NCBI GenBank assembly: GCA_021234155.1
Contig: JAJEKV010000003.1
Span: 32,595,166-32,659,165 of the forward strand
Direction: 5' to 3'
Source: Isoetes taiwanensis
Lineage: Eukaryota; Streptophyta; Lycopodiopsida; Isoetales; Isoetaceae
DNA length: 64,000 nucleotides
The notes beneath the pieces were generated by a model, which made no database searches, was not told where the DNA came from, and saw only the letters and a list, made by a program, of their open reading frames with translations. The position numbers and the translations under genes were made by a program. Within the stretch, counting starts at the first letter, position 1; each line of letters opens with the position of its first letter. Of this stretch, positions 33,795 through 44,690 are shown one piece after another.

Positions 33795-34385
33795 GATGGT
33801 GAATGCTAGTGCTCCTTGGCTAAATGGACGACCCTTTGAAACTTGCCCTTTTATGTTTTTTTATTTATGTTTTGTTGTATTTTGAAAGAGTGTCATTTTG
33901 CAACAGTTTTTTGTGAGAGCATTTTATGGAAGCAACAATGTAGTTGCCCGAGAGGCACGTTTAATGGAATATATTATTGCATTACAAAATCTGATACCAC
34001 GTACAATTTTGTCCTTATCTTTCTATTATGGCTTCTTTGGCCATTAAGTATATCTTCTATTCTTCTACTGTCTCGTCCGAGTCATAATCACCCTGCATTA
34101 ATTGATAGGATTTAGTAATAAAGCACACGGGTTTGTCCATCCCAAATCACAGGCCAGCAAATGACATACCTTATCTGTAACATTCTGGTTCAAGAAGATG
34201 GCTGGTGTAGCCTCTTGGACCTGCATAGACAGAGGTGTTACCAAAAGCTATATTGAATAAATTGTATATAAAAATAGTTATACCTTGGCAACACCTCATT
34301 AAGACGCAGGAGGATCGAGATGTAGGGGAGGGCAAAATTTGGTCTTCGTGCAAATTTAAGGAGGGGCTTCTTTTTTATTTTTATA

Positions 34386-34680
34386 GAAACCTCCCCACCT
34401 TTTCATGGAAACCTCCCTTGTTTTCTTACTTGGTGGAAACCTCTCCACCTTTCCGTGGAAACCTCCCCGGTTTTCTTAATTAGAAACCTCCCCAGGTCAT
34501 GCTTAGAAAGTTGGGGAGGTTTCCACGGAAAGGTGGGGAGGTTTCCATGGAAACCTCCCAAGTTTTCTAATGTGAAAACATCCCCAGGTCGTACATGGAA
34601 AGCAGGAAAAGTTGGGGAGGTTTTCAGGAAATGTTGAGGAGGTTTCCATGGAAAGTTGGGAAGGTTTTCATTGAAGTCCA
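34386..34680. repeat. GGAAACCTCCCC short-unit inverted and direct repeat array
   Basis: The unit GGAAACCTCCCCACCTTTCC and its complement alternate. A perfect-looking pairing occurs between about 34436-34470 and 34513-34548. TTCCATGGAA joins units back to back. The block can fold into a long irregular hairpin. Confidence 0.65.
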
Positions 34681-34754
34681 ACCCAACCGAGCGTAAAAAA
34701 AACCACCGGGGGGGGGGATATAAATGTAATTTATGGTAAGTTCTTTGTGAAGGA

Positions 34755-35125
34755 TTTGAGGATTAAATCTTGCATGAGTTATTATAACCATATTTTGAAA
34801 GCGTGTCAATGCTTGCAATGCTATCTACAATCTAATGGAGGTACTCTAAAGCACGAAATTAAGAGAAGCATGAGGTTGCTTTGAGATGTGATATCACGAG
34901 TAAGACATGGATAACAATTATAGCTTATTGAATTATAATTGCTTACATGAGGATTGAGCCTTGCATGAGTTATTATAACCATATTTTGAAAGTGTTTCAA
35001 TTCTTACAATGCTGTCTACAGTCTAGTGGATGTACTCGAAAGTACGAAATTGGAAGAAGCATGAGGGTGCTTCGAGAAGTGATATCACGAGTAAGACATG
35101 GGTAGCAATTATAACTTATTGGCTA
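34755..35125. repeat. tandem duplication, period about 193 bp
   Basis: Two units share TTGCATGAGTTATTATAACC, GATATCACGAGTAAGACATG and intervening sequence, about 85% alike by eye. Confidence 0.75.
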
Positions 35126-35420
35126 ATACTTATTAATAAGGTTCAAGTTGTGAGTAGATTTCTCTTGTAAGCACATAACTAACCTTGAATGAAATTATAT
35201 TATGTGCAGAATGAGTTGAATCCTTATGCAACCTAGTGAAACACCATGTTTGAAGCTTGCTTCATGATAAGTTGAACGTATGGTGAGAAGTTGTTAGGCG
35301 ATAATAAGAGGGGTGATAGTGCAGTTCAATGGTTTTGCCTTTTCTCTATCATGAAATTCCTCGTCTGTATCCAGGAGATTGTTGTAGGTAATTGTCTAAG
35401 GAAGGAAGGAAGGAAGGTTC

Positions 35421-35880
35421 TTTTATCGTCCGCGGAGGCCAATCGACCTATGGGACCCAAATTACACGGGTGCAGCAAGAGAAAAACCGTCGCAGCAACA
35501 AGCCTGCTGGCAGCTGTACAAATATACATATACACATGAATTTCCGGCACCTCAGGTAGGCGCGCGGGGACAGAGGTGAGTCCGCAGCCAAAACCTCCTG
35601 GAGGTAGGAGCCAAGGGATCGAACTGACGGCGTACTGAGTAGCTCATTAGAGTCATATTGGGGTCCCATTTCATCCTACACGGGTGTATCCAGTCAGCAA
35701 AGTCGAAATTGGCCCTAACCAATAAGATTTGAGGGCGTCCTACATGTCACTGCATATTGGCTTTTACCAAATCAGGGGGAAATCAGGGGGAAGATACGGG
35801 AAAATCCTTCACCGATTATTCTGTTGGGCCTTCGTTCCCCCTCCCGCCTCCGCCTCCGCCTCCGCCTCTCCCTCCCCCTC
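35421..35880. other. repeat-rich stretch: possible SINE box and CCGCCT microsatellite
   Basis: On the minus strand GTTCGATCCC with TGAGCTACTCAGTACGCC upstream (about 35605-35650) resembles pol III B and A boxes. (CCTCCG)n-type low-complexity DNA lies at about 35838-35880. A 35-bp string at 35421-35455 recurs in decayed form at 56391-56425. Confidence 0.35.
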
Positions 35881-36171
35881 CCGTCTGTGATGCAGAAGAC
35901 GGCATTCAAAGAAAATTCCTTCTTCTCTTTTGATGAGTAGAAGTAGGGTGTTGATTTTTGTACTATCAGTGTAAGATTCGGCAGGGTGGTAGCATAGCAG
36001 GCCTTGAAAGAGCAATCTTCCAGAGCAGGTCTTCCAGAGCAATCTTCACAGTTCAGGTGAGCTTCCATTGCAATTTATGTTTTCGCAAGTTTCCTTTATG
36101 ATGTTCTTGCATATTCGTTCAAGGTAAGAAATTTTTGTATTCTGATGTAAAATATGATTTTTTGTGATAGG

Positions 36172-37429
36172 ATGAAGCGCTCAGAGCCTCGAAGTGTCAC
36201 ATTGAGGAACAGGAAAAATGCAACAGGTGGTTCGATCGACATGGAAATATCTGTAGGGTCATGGGTGTCAATGTTGCCCAGAAAATATGGACCTCATGGT
36301 GTTAAGAGGCGAAAAGAAGATGTCATAAAAATGCACTGGAAAGCCCAGGTACTTGGTTTTGTATTTAGCAAATCAGGAAAAATTGTGGATGAGGTTTTGG
36401 TTGCTCACGCATACTCTGCACAAGATATGCAGAAAGAGGAAATATGTAGGACAGCGGGATTTCCTAAGATGGAAGTAAACTGCATATGGTCTTCTAATTT
36501 CAAGGAAGCTGTTTCAGCTAGAAGTATAACAAGTGTACTACATGTTCATCACATCAGTGTTGGCAAATTGTTATTTGCTGACATACCACCACTTTTGCTC
36601 AAAGAAAGTGGCATTTGGTTTCATAAGTATCATTATAGTGTTGCAAATGGTATTGGTGCTCAATTGGCTGAAATTCCAGCACCAGATCTTTATTACTTGT
36701 CGAAAAGCTTTTATGACCAAGAGTTGGTGACGCTATGTCGATGTATGCTAACAAAGGAAATTGGAAGAATGCTAACCGAGAGGGGTGGAGTGAGATGTGG
36801 TGTTAAGTTGTTGATGCCAATCAAATTATTTGCATACATGTTTAAAGATGTTAGGGGAATAAAGCGAGCACCGCAAAGTTTCAGCTTCCAGGACTTAAGT
36901 GATTCTGATGTTGACAGTTTGTTTATTGGTGAATGGAATAAGAAGGTTTACTTAAACAGGTGGGCAACTTCATTGAATGTGCAAATCGACAAAAGTAGCC
37001 TCCTTTTCGGTGAATATATTTATTGAGTGATCATCACGTTGTAGATATCAAGAGGTAGTATAACTAGTCTCGATTTATCATCCGCAGTACGTAATTCCTA
37101 AGCAAACTCTATATTGCAATTTCTATGTGGAAAGAAAAAAAAGGATATGGAAGAACGGTGGATGGTCATGGATACCTCTGGTACAAACTTTAAGTAGGAC
37201 TGCTGCCATGCAATTACAGGTTGAAATAACAAATGACATGAATGAAATGTTGGATGTGGATGCGGAGTGGTCTTTGATGGAATGCCGGAAGCTTTTGGGG
37301 GCTCTTCACAACCACTTTGACTTCTACTTCATACTTGACGAGAAGAAGGTTGGTTTCCGAAGAGAATGCCTAGTTAAATGCAAAGATTGCACAGTGCCAC
37401 ATAACCTAAAGCTTGCTTTTGAAAAGTAG
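36172..37429 (+). CDS. unrecognised protein gene, two probable coding exons
   Basis: The first coding exon starts at ATG 36172, one base after an acceptor (TTTTGTGATAG). A 5'UTR intron donor (TTCAG|GTGAGC) lies at 36056. The frame runs 284 codons to TGA at 37026. A second open stretch, from about 37088 (after ATCATCCGCAG) to TAG at 37429, continues with YVIPKQTLYCNFYVERKK and onward and could be joined through a donor near 37008. The first part is basic (MKRSEPRSVTLRNRKNATGG), then mixed alpha/beta-like with GSWVSMLPRKYGPHGVKRRK and ...FHKYHYSVANGIGAQLAEIP. I recognise no family. Size and an undamaged frame suggest a real gene, perhaps of an accessory or transposon-derived family. Confidence 0.45.
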
Positions 37430-37630
37430 TTGACAGTTTGTAACAGCAACAGACATGTTTAGAAATGGAATTGCGTAAGTTAAGTGCCATTATGGGCAAC
37501 TCATAACAGGTAATTAGGCATTATGCCTGATTTGTCAATGTATTCCCTGCTACTCAATAAATGGAAATTGTATTTTTGCTTCTCTACTGCCTGATTGACA
37601 TTGACAGCTAAAGATGTCTTGCCATACTGT

Positions 37631-39640
37631 AATAAACCTGTTTGGCATGTTTGGATCAGCTCTTGATCTGCAGTTCCCAAAGAAGCATCTATGTAATAAA
37701 CCTGTTTGGCATGTTTGGATCAGCTCTTGATCTGCAGTTCCCAAAGAAGCATCTACAGACTGTGACTCTGATGTACTGCCTGCTTCCAAACTGTACTCAT
37801 TTTTCACAATGCTTTGCTTTTTCTTCATTCTTCAGATCTCCTTGTACCTGGAATGCTGACTTCCTTGCTGGTTTTGTCCTTCATATCTGTTTAGTGATTG
37901 CACTTTTTTCCTTGCTGGTTTTGTCCTTCATATCTGTTTAGTGATTGCACTTTTTTCTTTAATTGTCTTTCCCTTCTGCAATCATTTCCATTCACAAGGC
38001 AAACAAAAAGAAAAAACTAAGTGGTTTAACCAAGTTCTTATACTTGAAAATCATTGAGGCAGATTTGTACTTTAAATCATAACAATTGGGATATTTTCTC
38101 TCCTCTCTTTTTAGCGAATATATATAACTAGTTGTGATCCCCACCCTTTGCAAGAAATTTGCTACGAATAATGCAGTTGTCATCGTCTCCTGACAAAAGA
38201 AAGAGGAGTACACTTGAAGTTCTTCTCCTTTTTTTTGCTTTACAATTTGGGCCCAAAATCTTCCTAGATAAGTTAGGGTTGTGCACTTTCACCTTAGAAT
38301 TAAGTTTTACTAAATAAATAATATGGGATCTAATGATTGTAAGTTCTATTATTCTAAAAGAGTTATCTTGCAATGGGAACATTATGGTACATCTTGCAAT
38401 GTGGTGATAGAGACTAATTTTGAACTCAGACTTTTCAAATGCAATGTTCTTTTATGTAATAGAAATTAACTAGGAAACTGTTTATGGACACAAGGTTTAA
38501 ACAGAATGATCAATTACTGTTATTAAGTTAGAAATTCACTTTAAACGGGGGAAATGCTCAATGTTCTTTTATGTAAAAGAAATTAACTAAACTCATTATG
38601 GACACAAGGTTTAAACAGAATGATCAATTACTCTCATTAAGTTAGAAATTCTGTTGTTGCTGTTGCACCATGGTTGTTAGAATTTCAATTTTAATTATCT
38701 TAGACATCTTGTACTTCCAAATGTACTTGGACTCCACATGGACTGCTTAACATGGCATGCCACATGGACTACTGACATGGCATGGCATAACACGTGTTTG
38801 ATGACTTGGCTCATTGAATGCTGGCATGGACTGCCACAGAGACCCCCACCCCCCCCAAAAAAAAAAAAAAACTTATACTTGTCCAGAGCACCATGGGTGT
38901 TATAAAGTCAATTTTTGAATTGTGACATCTTGGGCAAGCACCATATCTTAGACATCTTGTACTTCCAAATGTACTTGGACTCCACATGGATCAAGCTTAC
39001 CCATGGATCGCCACATGGACTCTTGACATGACATGGCATAACACGTGTTTGATGACTTGGCTCATTGAATTTGGCATGGACCGCCACATAGACTACCAAA
39101 AAAAAAAAAAAAAAAAAAACTTATACTTGTCCAGAGCACCATGGGTGTTATAAAGTCAATTTTTGAATTGTGACATCTTGGGCAAGCACCATATCTTAGA
39201 CATCTTGTACTTCCAAATGTACTTGGACTCCACATGGACTGCTTACATGGACTGCCACATGGACTACTGACATGACATGGCATAACACGTGTTTGATGAC
39301 TTGGCATGGACTGCCACATAGACCCAAAAAAAAAAAAAAAAAACTTATACTTGTCCACATGGCATGACGTGTATGATGACATGGTAAGATGATGTGGCAC
39401 ATGCATTTTGATACACATGGCATGACGTGTATGATGACATGGTAAGATGATGTGGCACACAAATTTGCTTAAAAATGTAATATGAATTTTCTAATATGAA
39501 TTTTCTAATATTCTAAGGATCTATATAGGTCCTTAGTGTCATTAGTGTCCTATATAGGTCATTAGTGTCCTATTTAGGATCTATATAGGATATTGATGTA
39601 TTTAGTGTCCTTAGTCTATGTAGGATCTATATAGTAGTGA
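37631..39640. repeat. zone of successive unrelated tandem duplications
   Basis: Units by eye: 37631-37755 (2 x 64 bp), 37861-37956 (2 x 47), 38441-38653 (2 x about 117), 38699-39357 (3 x about 247, each with an internal A14-A20 run), 39357-39460 (2 x about 58) and short GATCTATATAGG-type units at 39480-39640. The families are unrelated to each other. Confidence 0.85.
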
Positions 39641-39725
39641 TTTATGCATGCAAAATCTAGACCCATAAATTTCGAAGTTTCTGATTGCGTTGCTCCACAA
39701 ACTGTTTGCATTGCTCGACAGTGTA

Positions 39726-39983
39726 ATGGCGCGAACGAAGCTCACCCAGAAGAGGCCAATGGAGGAATCTGTCGGTTCTTCTCCATGTCTTCAAAAAATT
39801 AGTGTAAGAGCTCGGTTTAGTTGCTCTCAGGTTATGATCTTGCAAGACAAAGGAGCTTTAGTTTCTGAAAAAGTGCAGCAGTGGGTAGATCGTTCCTGCT
39901 ACCATGAGGAACGCCTTCTCAAGATGAAGACTGAAGTTGATGGAGACGGTGCCCTCAAAATACAGCTGAAGATGCCGGATTGA
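39726..39983 (+). CDS. hypothetical 85-residue protein with a histone H3-like first residues
   Basis: An ORF of 85 codons starting MARTKLTQKR, which resembles the histone H3 tail start (ARTKQTARK) over its first residues only. The rest (FSCSQVMILQDKGALVSEKV... and LKMKTEVDGDGALKIQLKMP) matches no family I know and lacks a histone fold. Coding support is limited to the open frame and balanced composition. It lies just downstream of the tandem-duplication zone. Confidence 0.35.
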   Translation: MARTKLTQKRPMEESVGSSPCLQKISVRARFSCSQVMILQDKGALVSEKVQQWVDRSCYHEERLLKMKTEVDGDGALKIQLKMPD

Positions 39984-40860
39984 AGTGATCTGCTGAAGAT
40001 ACCTCCTTGGGCTGATCTGCTTTTATAAATACTATCTTATGTTCGTTACTTTTTCGGCTCCAGAACATACTATCGTATGCTTTAGTTTTTTGGTATACTA
40101 TCTTATGCTTTAGTTTTTTGGCATGTAAAAACTGATGTACAAGTTTCCTGATATAATGTTAATATGGTTTTATTATGATATAATATGGTTTTATTATTTG
40201 ATGCGAGTTTAGACAGAAACTGAGATGTAGCTTGCTTTATAGTTGTTGTCTTTGTTTTTACTTTGGTGTTCCTGCAGAAACATATCTTGTTAACATGCTT
40301 GCCTTAAATTGCACAATGAAGCAAGCTTTAAGTACTGTTACATGAAAGGCTGCCTTTGTACTCTCAGTTTAGATGTCTTAGCAAAATGTCTGATACCTCA
40401 CGAATTTAGAGCATTTTTTTGGAAAGATCCAACAAACTTTGATTGGGCAAAGGTATATGCAAATTTAGCTTTTTAATCAACAACTTGGTGTTCCTGCAGA
40501 AACATTTTTAATCAAATTTAACTTGGTATATGAAAATTGAACTTTTTAATCACCACGAGCTGAGATAAATAAATTTGATGCAACCATTTGAAGTTCAATC
40601 TCAAAGTTGAATCACAACAGCTTGCTCTACAAACTACACTCAGATTTAAGGTCCTTCAAATGCACATAAGTGTTCCTGACAAAATATGTGTATAAACATA
40701 GTCAGTGTACAGACATAGCAAAGTGCATAAACTACAACAGAAATTTGTCCTGAAACTACTCAAGCTTGCAAGTAATCAAGTCTGTATGAGAATTGAATGT
40801 GACACACCTTTTCATACTGCATATTTGCTTCCAACTCTCGTGCGTTTTGATCCCCATTGC
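39984..40860. other. no supportable gene
   Basis: This is AT-rich sequence with small direct repeats (CTATCTTATG(C/T)TTTAGTTTTTTGG near 40070-40125). I see no coding signal. Confidence 0.35.
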
Positions 40861-40861
40861 T

Positions 40862-43425
40862 CTAGTTTGTACGTGCTTCTGAGTTGGTCCATGCCTCTCT
40901 CCTTCTCTTCTTCAGTTCAACCATAGCAAGATCAAGACCTGAATTTGCACCCTTTCGATGCCGAATATTCTTCTCGTGCTTGGCTATTAGTCGTCTGTAG
41001 AACCATTGGCACATTTGATGTAAGGGTTTGGTCATGAAACTGGAGCCACCTCTTTGTGTTGCTCGATGGAAGGCTTGCTTGGCTTGTTTGTGTGATTTTT
41101 CCATTCCTTGTATGCTCCAAACCGCTTAAACCGCCAAACTTCTCACCAACCACGGTCCATGTGCATGCAATAAGTGTATGTAATGAGTAATCTCACTCCC
41201 CCATGCACGTATGTATGCTGCTTGATTGAATTTAGTGACCAAAACTTTGAATTCCACCACATCTTGTTTCTTTGAAACATTGCTTTTGTAGCAAAGCATT
41301 GAAAATTGAAAAAGCATTCCATGCTTCCATTTTTCTTATAGCAGCATCAACACCATCCGTTTCTATCCTTCTCAAAGAAGAACAAGCTTTTTACCATATT
41401 CAAATGTACCTTTAAAAATTTTGGGATCTTTCTCGCTGCAAAAGTGTTTTGCTTTTTCACCACCTAAGGATACTTTTGCAGGCCTGGAGTTTTTGGTAGA
41501 TGTCTTCATATCTTGTTCTAATTTCACATAACCCCCATGTAATCCAGCATCAGAGAGCACCTTCTCGACACGCTCAATACCTGCTGCCCTTTCATTTTTG
41601 CCTCTAATGTTCCAAACATAACAACAACTATTATGTATCATTTTTTCTACGATACGTACCATGGCATGCAGAGTACACGGGTGAACCCTTTCAAGCGGAA
41701 TTGGCAATACTGGATCCATTTTTGAGTCTTCCTTATCTCTGTTAGGTGGCAGATTTTGGTTGCATGACAATGTACTTACACTTTGTCCCTTCTTCTTCTT
41801 CAAAGTGAATGAACAATATATACAATTTTTGGAAGTTTGTCTTTGGTGTAGAAGATACATTATACAAGGCCTTCTCTTTTTCAAATCTGCAAAGAAGGTG
41901 AAACCTAACTTTAAATGATCCATGACCTTCCACTTGTAACCTTTCTCCAGCTTCATAAAGACCGATTAGTCTTGGTATATCAATCAAGTTTAACACCCAC
42001 TTCAAGACCTCATAGTTTTCTTTTCGAACTTGAAACATGCCAAGCCACCACGTATGCTCCTCTGACTGCACAGAAAACCAATCTAAATCCCTACTTGACT
42101 TTGGAACCTGCCCCTTCTCTAGATAGTCATCAGATACTGCATGGTTCATGAAGACTAGGGAGACCATCTCAAACTTCTTTTGACTTGTCAACTCCATCTC
42201 ATCAAGTTTGATGCAAATGTCTAAGGTGTCTCCTACTTTAGCCACATCCACATTGTAAAAAATAACCATAAATTTCAGCACGGCCTCTAGATCAAACCAA
42301 ACATTATTTTTGTCATTCAAGCCAATCACATCACATGCAGCGGACTTCTTACCTTGAATATTCGGCATGCAACCAGCTTCAATGGAGTACATCTTCCCAA
42401 AAACATCTTCCACAGTAAGGTTCCTTCTCCTTCTAATATTCTCAATTGCATAAGGGCGAGGAAGAATCACTCTTCTGGTTCCCAATGATCCAATAGCAGC
42501 ATGAAAAGTCTTGAACAAGCGTCTATAGCCTTCCCTGCTAATTCCATTTGCATCACATGCTGCTTGCACATCATCTCCATCAATTTTATTGCTAATCTCT
42601 TTCATGGCCATTTCTAAAACACTAACTCAAAGACCTACATTTGTTGGATCAGCAAACAAGGCCAACAATTTATCTTTAGATGCAATTCTCTTAACAATGT
42701 TACTTACATTTTTTCTGACAATTCCTTTATCCTTCTTGGAGTTAAGTGCTTGCTTTATTGCGAAAATTCTTTTCCGGGCTGCACCACAAGTAGGATTCAG
42801 ATCTTCAATGGGTTTGCTCTTTCTTATTCTCTCCCTGTAGCCAGAAGGTATCCTTTTCAAGCAATTCAATCTCCTCTCAAATTTGTTAGCCCTGCGGTCT
42901 GCATCATTGTACTTGCTCCTCAAACACTTCAACAGAGAGTCCATTTCCTTAAGTTTGTTCTCCCTCAAAGACAATGATGTTCGTTACCTCTCATTGTCAA
43001 TAGAGACAAGTGTAACTGACTGCAAACCTGATTAATGCACTTGAACATATTTTCACAGTAACCAAGCAAGCCCAATTTTCCTTCACATGCAAATGAGACA
43101 AGTTCACTTACTGACCTGAAATCTGGATGTTTTCCAGTGATAGGATCCTTTGGATAAATGCTTCCGTCAGCCCATAAATCTGCATGCTTTGCACCCAAGC
43201 CTCTAAGCCTCTGCTTATCTGCATTGAACCCAACTCCTGGGATACGCCAAGTCTCCACATATTTGGATGAGGGGAGACCAATTCGTATCTCTGCCATAAC
43301 TCAGGGCATCTCCCGATAAGAGCAGACCATGAAGCATCATCAAGTCTAGAAAACCTCCAAAAATTCGAATTTTGAAATTCAAACACATATTTTCTCTTCT
43401 CATGATTATGTTGGGGCTGGATCAC
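40862..43425 (-). pseudogene. DDE/RNase H-type transposase-like gene, frameshifted
   Basis: Minus-strand open frames overlap in order: 43425-43108, 43297-42965, 42974-42627, 42611-41742 and 41956-41372, then short pieces to 40862. The 42611 frame contains ISREGYRRLFKTF, RRVILPRPY and DICIKLDEME. The 41956 frame continues with FFADLKKRRPC, NCIYCS and IPLERVHPCTLHAMVRIVEK. Asp in KLDEM, Asp in FADLK, a CxxC and a distal LHAM-R helix are the layout of several eukaryotic DDE transposases with an RNase H fold and a zinc-binding insertion. Frame changes near 41935 and between 43300 and 42960 indicate decay, although introns could explain some. The superfamily was not identified. Confidence 0.5.
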
Positions 43426-43664
43426 AATGCCGGATCAAGCGCGCATGAACGGAGCTAACAAGGGATCACTGACCGGCAAAATCCGGAGAGCACCATCGGG
43501 ATAAAAATGACGTGGGGGTACAACAAAAAATGAGACGAAGTTAGTTGAGATAGGGAAATCACGCGGACGCTTTGACGTCAAATCTAGGTTTGTGAATAGG
43601 ACAAAATTTGTAGATTGCAATTTGGATTTTGGGCTATCCAAGGTGGCAAATGACATGGACTTCT

Positions 43665-44690
43665 TTATGAGGACAGTTTCAGACTCCAATATGCCTCTAA
43701 TGCGTGCAGTGGCAGACCAGATCGCACCAACAGGGTGTAGCGAGCCCAGATCTGATAGGCTGGACAACTCTGGAAGGCATGGCTTTCATCCTCAACAACC
43801 CCCAGCAGGCAGCACTGACAAAGCATGTCCTGGCGCGACTCTCCAATCCACCAACCCGTCTCAAGCCGAACATGGTGGGCCCCTGTTCGAATGAACGCGA
43901 TGATCCTGCGCTTCTTCATGGGCAATTGAAAACGCAGGTAGAGCTGTGGGCCTCGAACCAGGGTGGGGTTTATGTGCTGTTTGTAGTGTGCCATCTTTAC
44001 CTGTTTCAGAGCATTGTGGTCCCAGAGCTTCCCCAGGAAACAAGAGTCCAAGTACCCCCTCAGCCTATCCCGGCTGGCGTCTGTGTGCACCTGGACGTAC
44101 CTATGTGCCTCTAAGTTCCAACGCGCCAACCACTGGGCTCTCTTGTCCTTCCAACAAGCCCTGAGTTGTTGCGGGCTCATCGCCACAGCGTAAGCCAAGT
44201 GCGGGAGACGAGTGTCGCCCATGCTGGCCACCTTATGGAAATAAACAATGTGTCTATCGAGGGCCGCATGCTGCAGGGGCATGAATCCTGTCTCCTGCAA
44301 CAAGATCTGATATGGAACTGAGGGCTTGACCCCAAGTGCGCGTCAAAAATGCCTTCTGGACCTGCTCCAAGTCGTTCCAAGTCGCCAAAGACACCACTGG
44401 GCCCCACACCTCCACCCCATACGTAAGAACTGGCTCCACCAAAGTTCGGAACAAATGTATTTGGTGGCCCTACCATACTACGCTTCGCGTGACTATTATT
44501 TTGCATTGCGTACAACGCCTTCCAACCTGCGGTCACCCGAAGGCGAATGGATGCATCCCAATACATTGAGGACGGAAATTCCACCCCCAGGTACTTGTAG
44601 CTGGGTGTGACCTCTACCATCTGCCCCTGATAAGTGAGCGCCGGAGGTGCTGGATGACGTGAGGAGGATATAAAAAGCACAGATTAGCAC
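43665..44690 (-). mobile_element. LINE (non-LTR retrotransposon) 3' fragment
   Basis: Minus-strand frames encode the end of a reverse transcriptase ORF: MLFISSSRHP, YKYLGVEFPSSMYWDASI (the typical KYLGV...S motif), then in another frame VEPVLTYGVEVWGPVVS and WNDLEQVQKAFLTRTWG. The 44303-43665 frame supplies the C-terminal region, including a degenerate zinc-knuckle-like CQCCLLG...ESHAFQSCPAY. It is 5' truncated at about 44690 and has at least two frameshifts, typical of a dead LINE copy. Confidence 0.8.

Noticed and set aside
39062-39462. Minus-strand His-rich ORFs
   Set aside because: They arise from the 247-bp tandem repeat and its A-runs; no coding signal.
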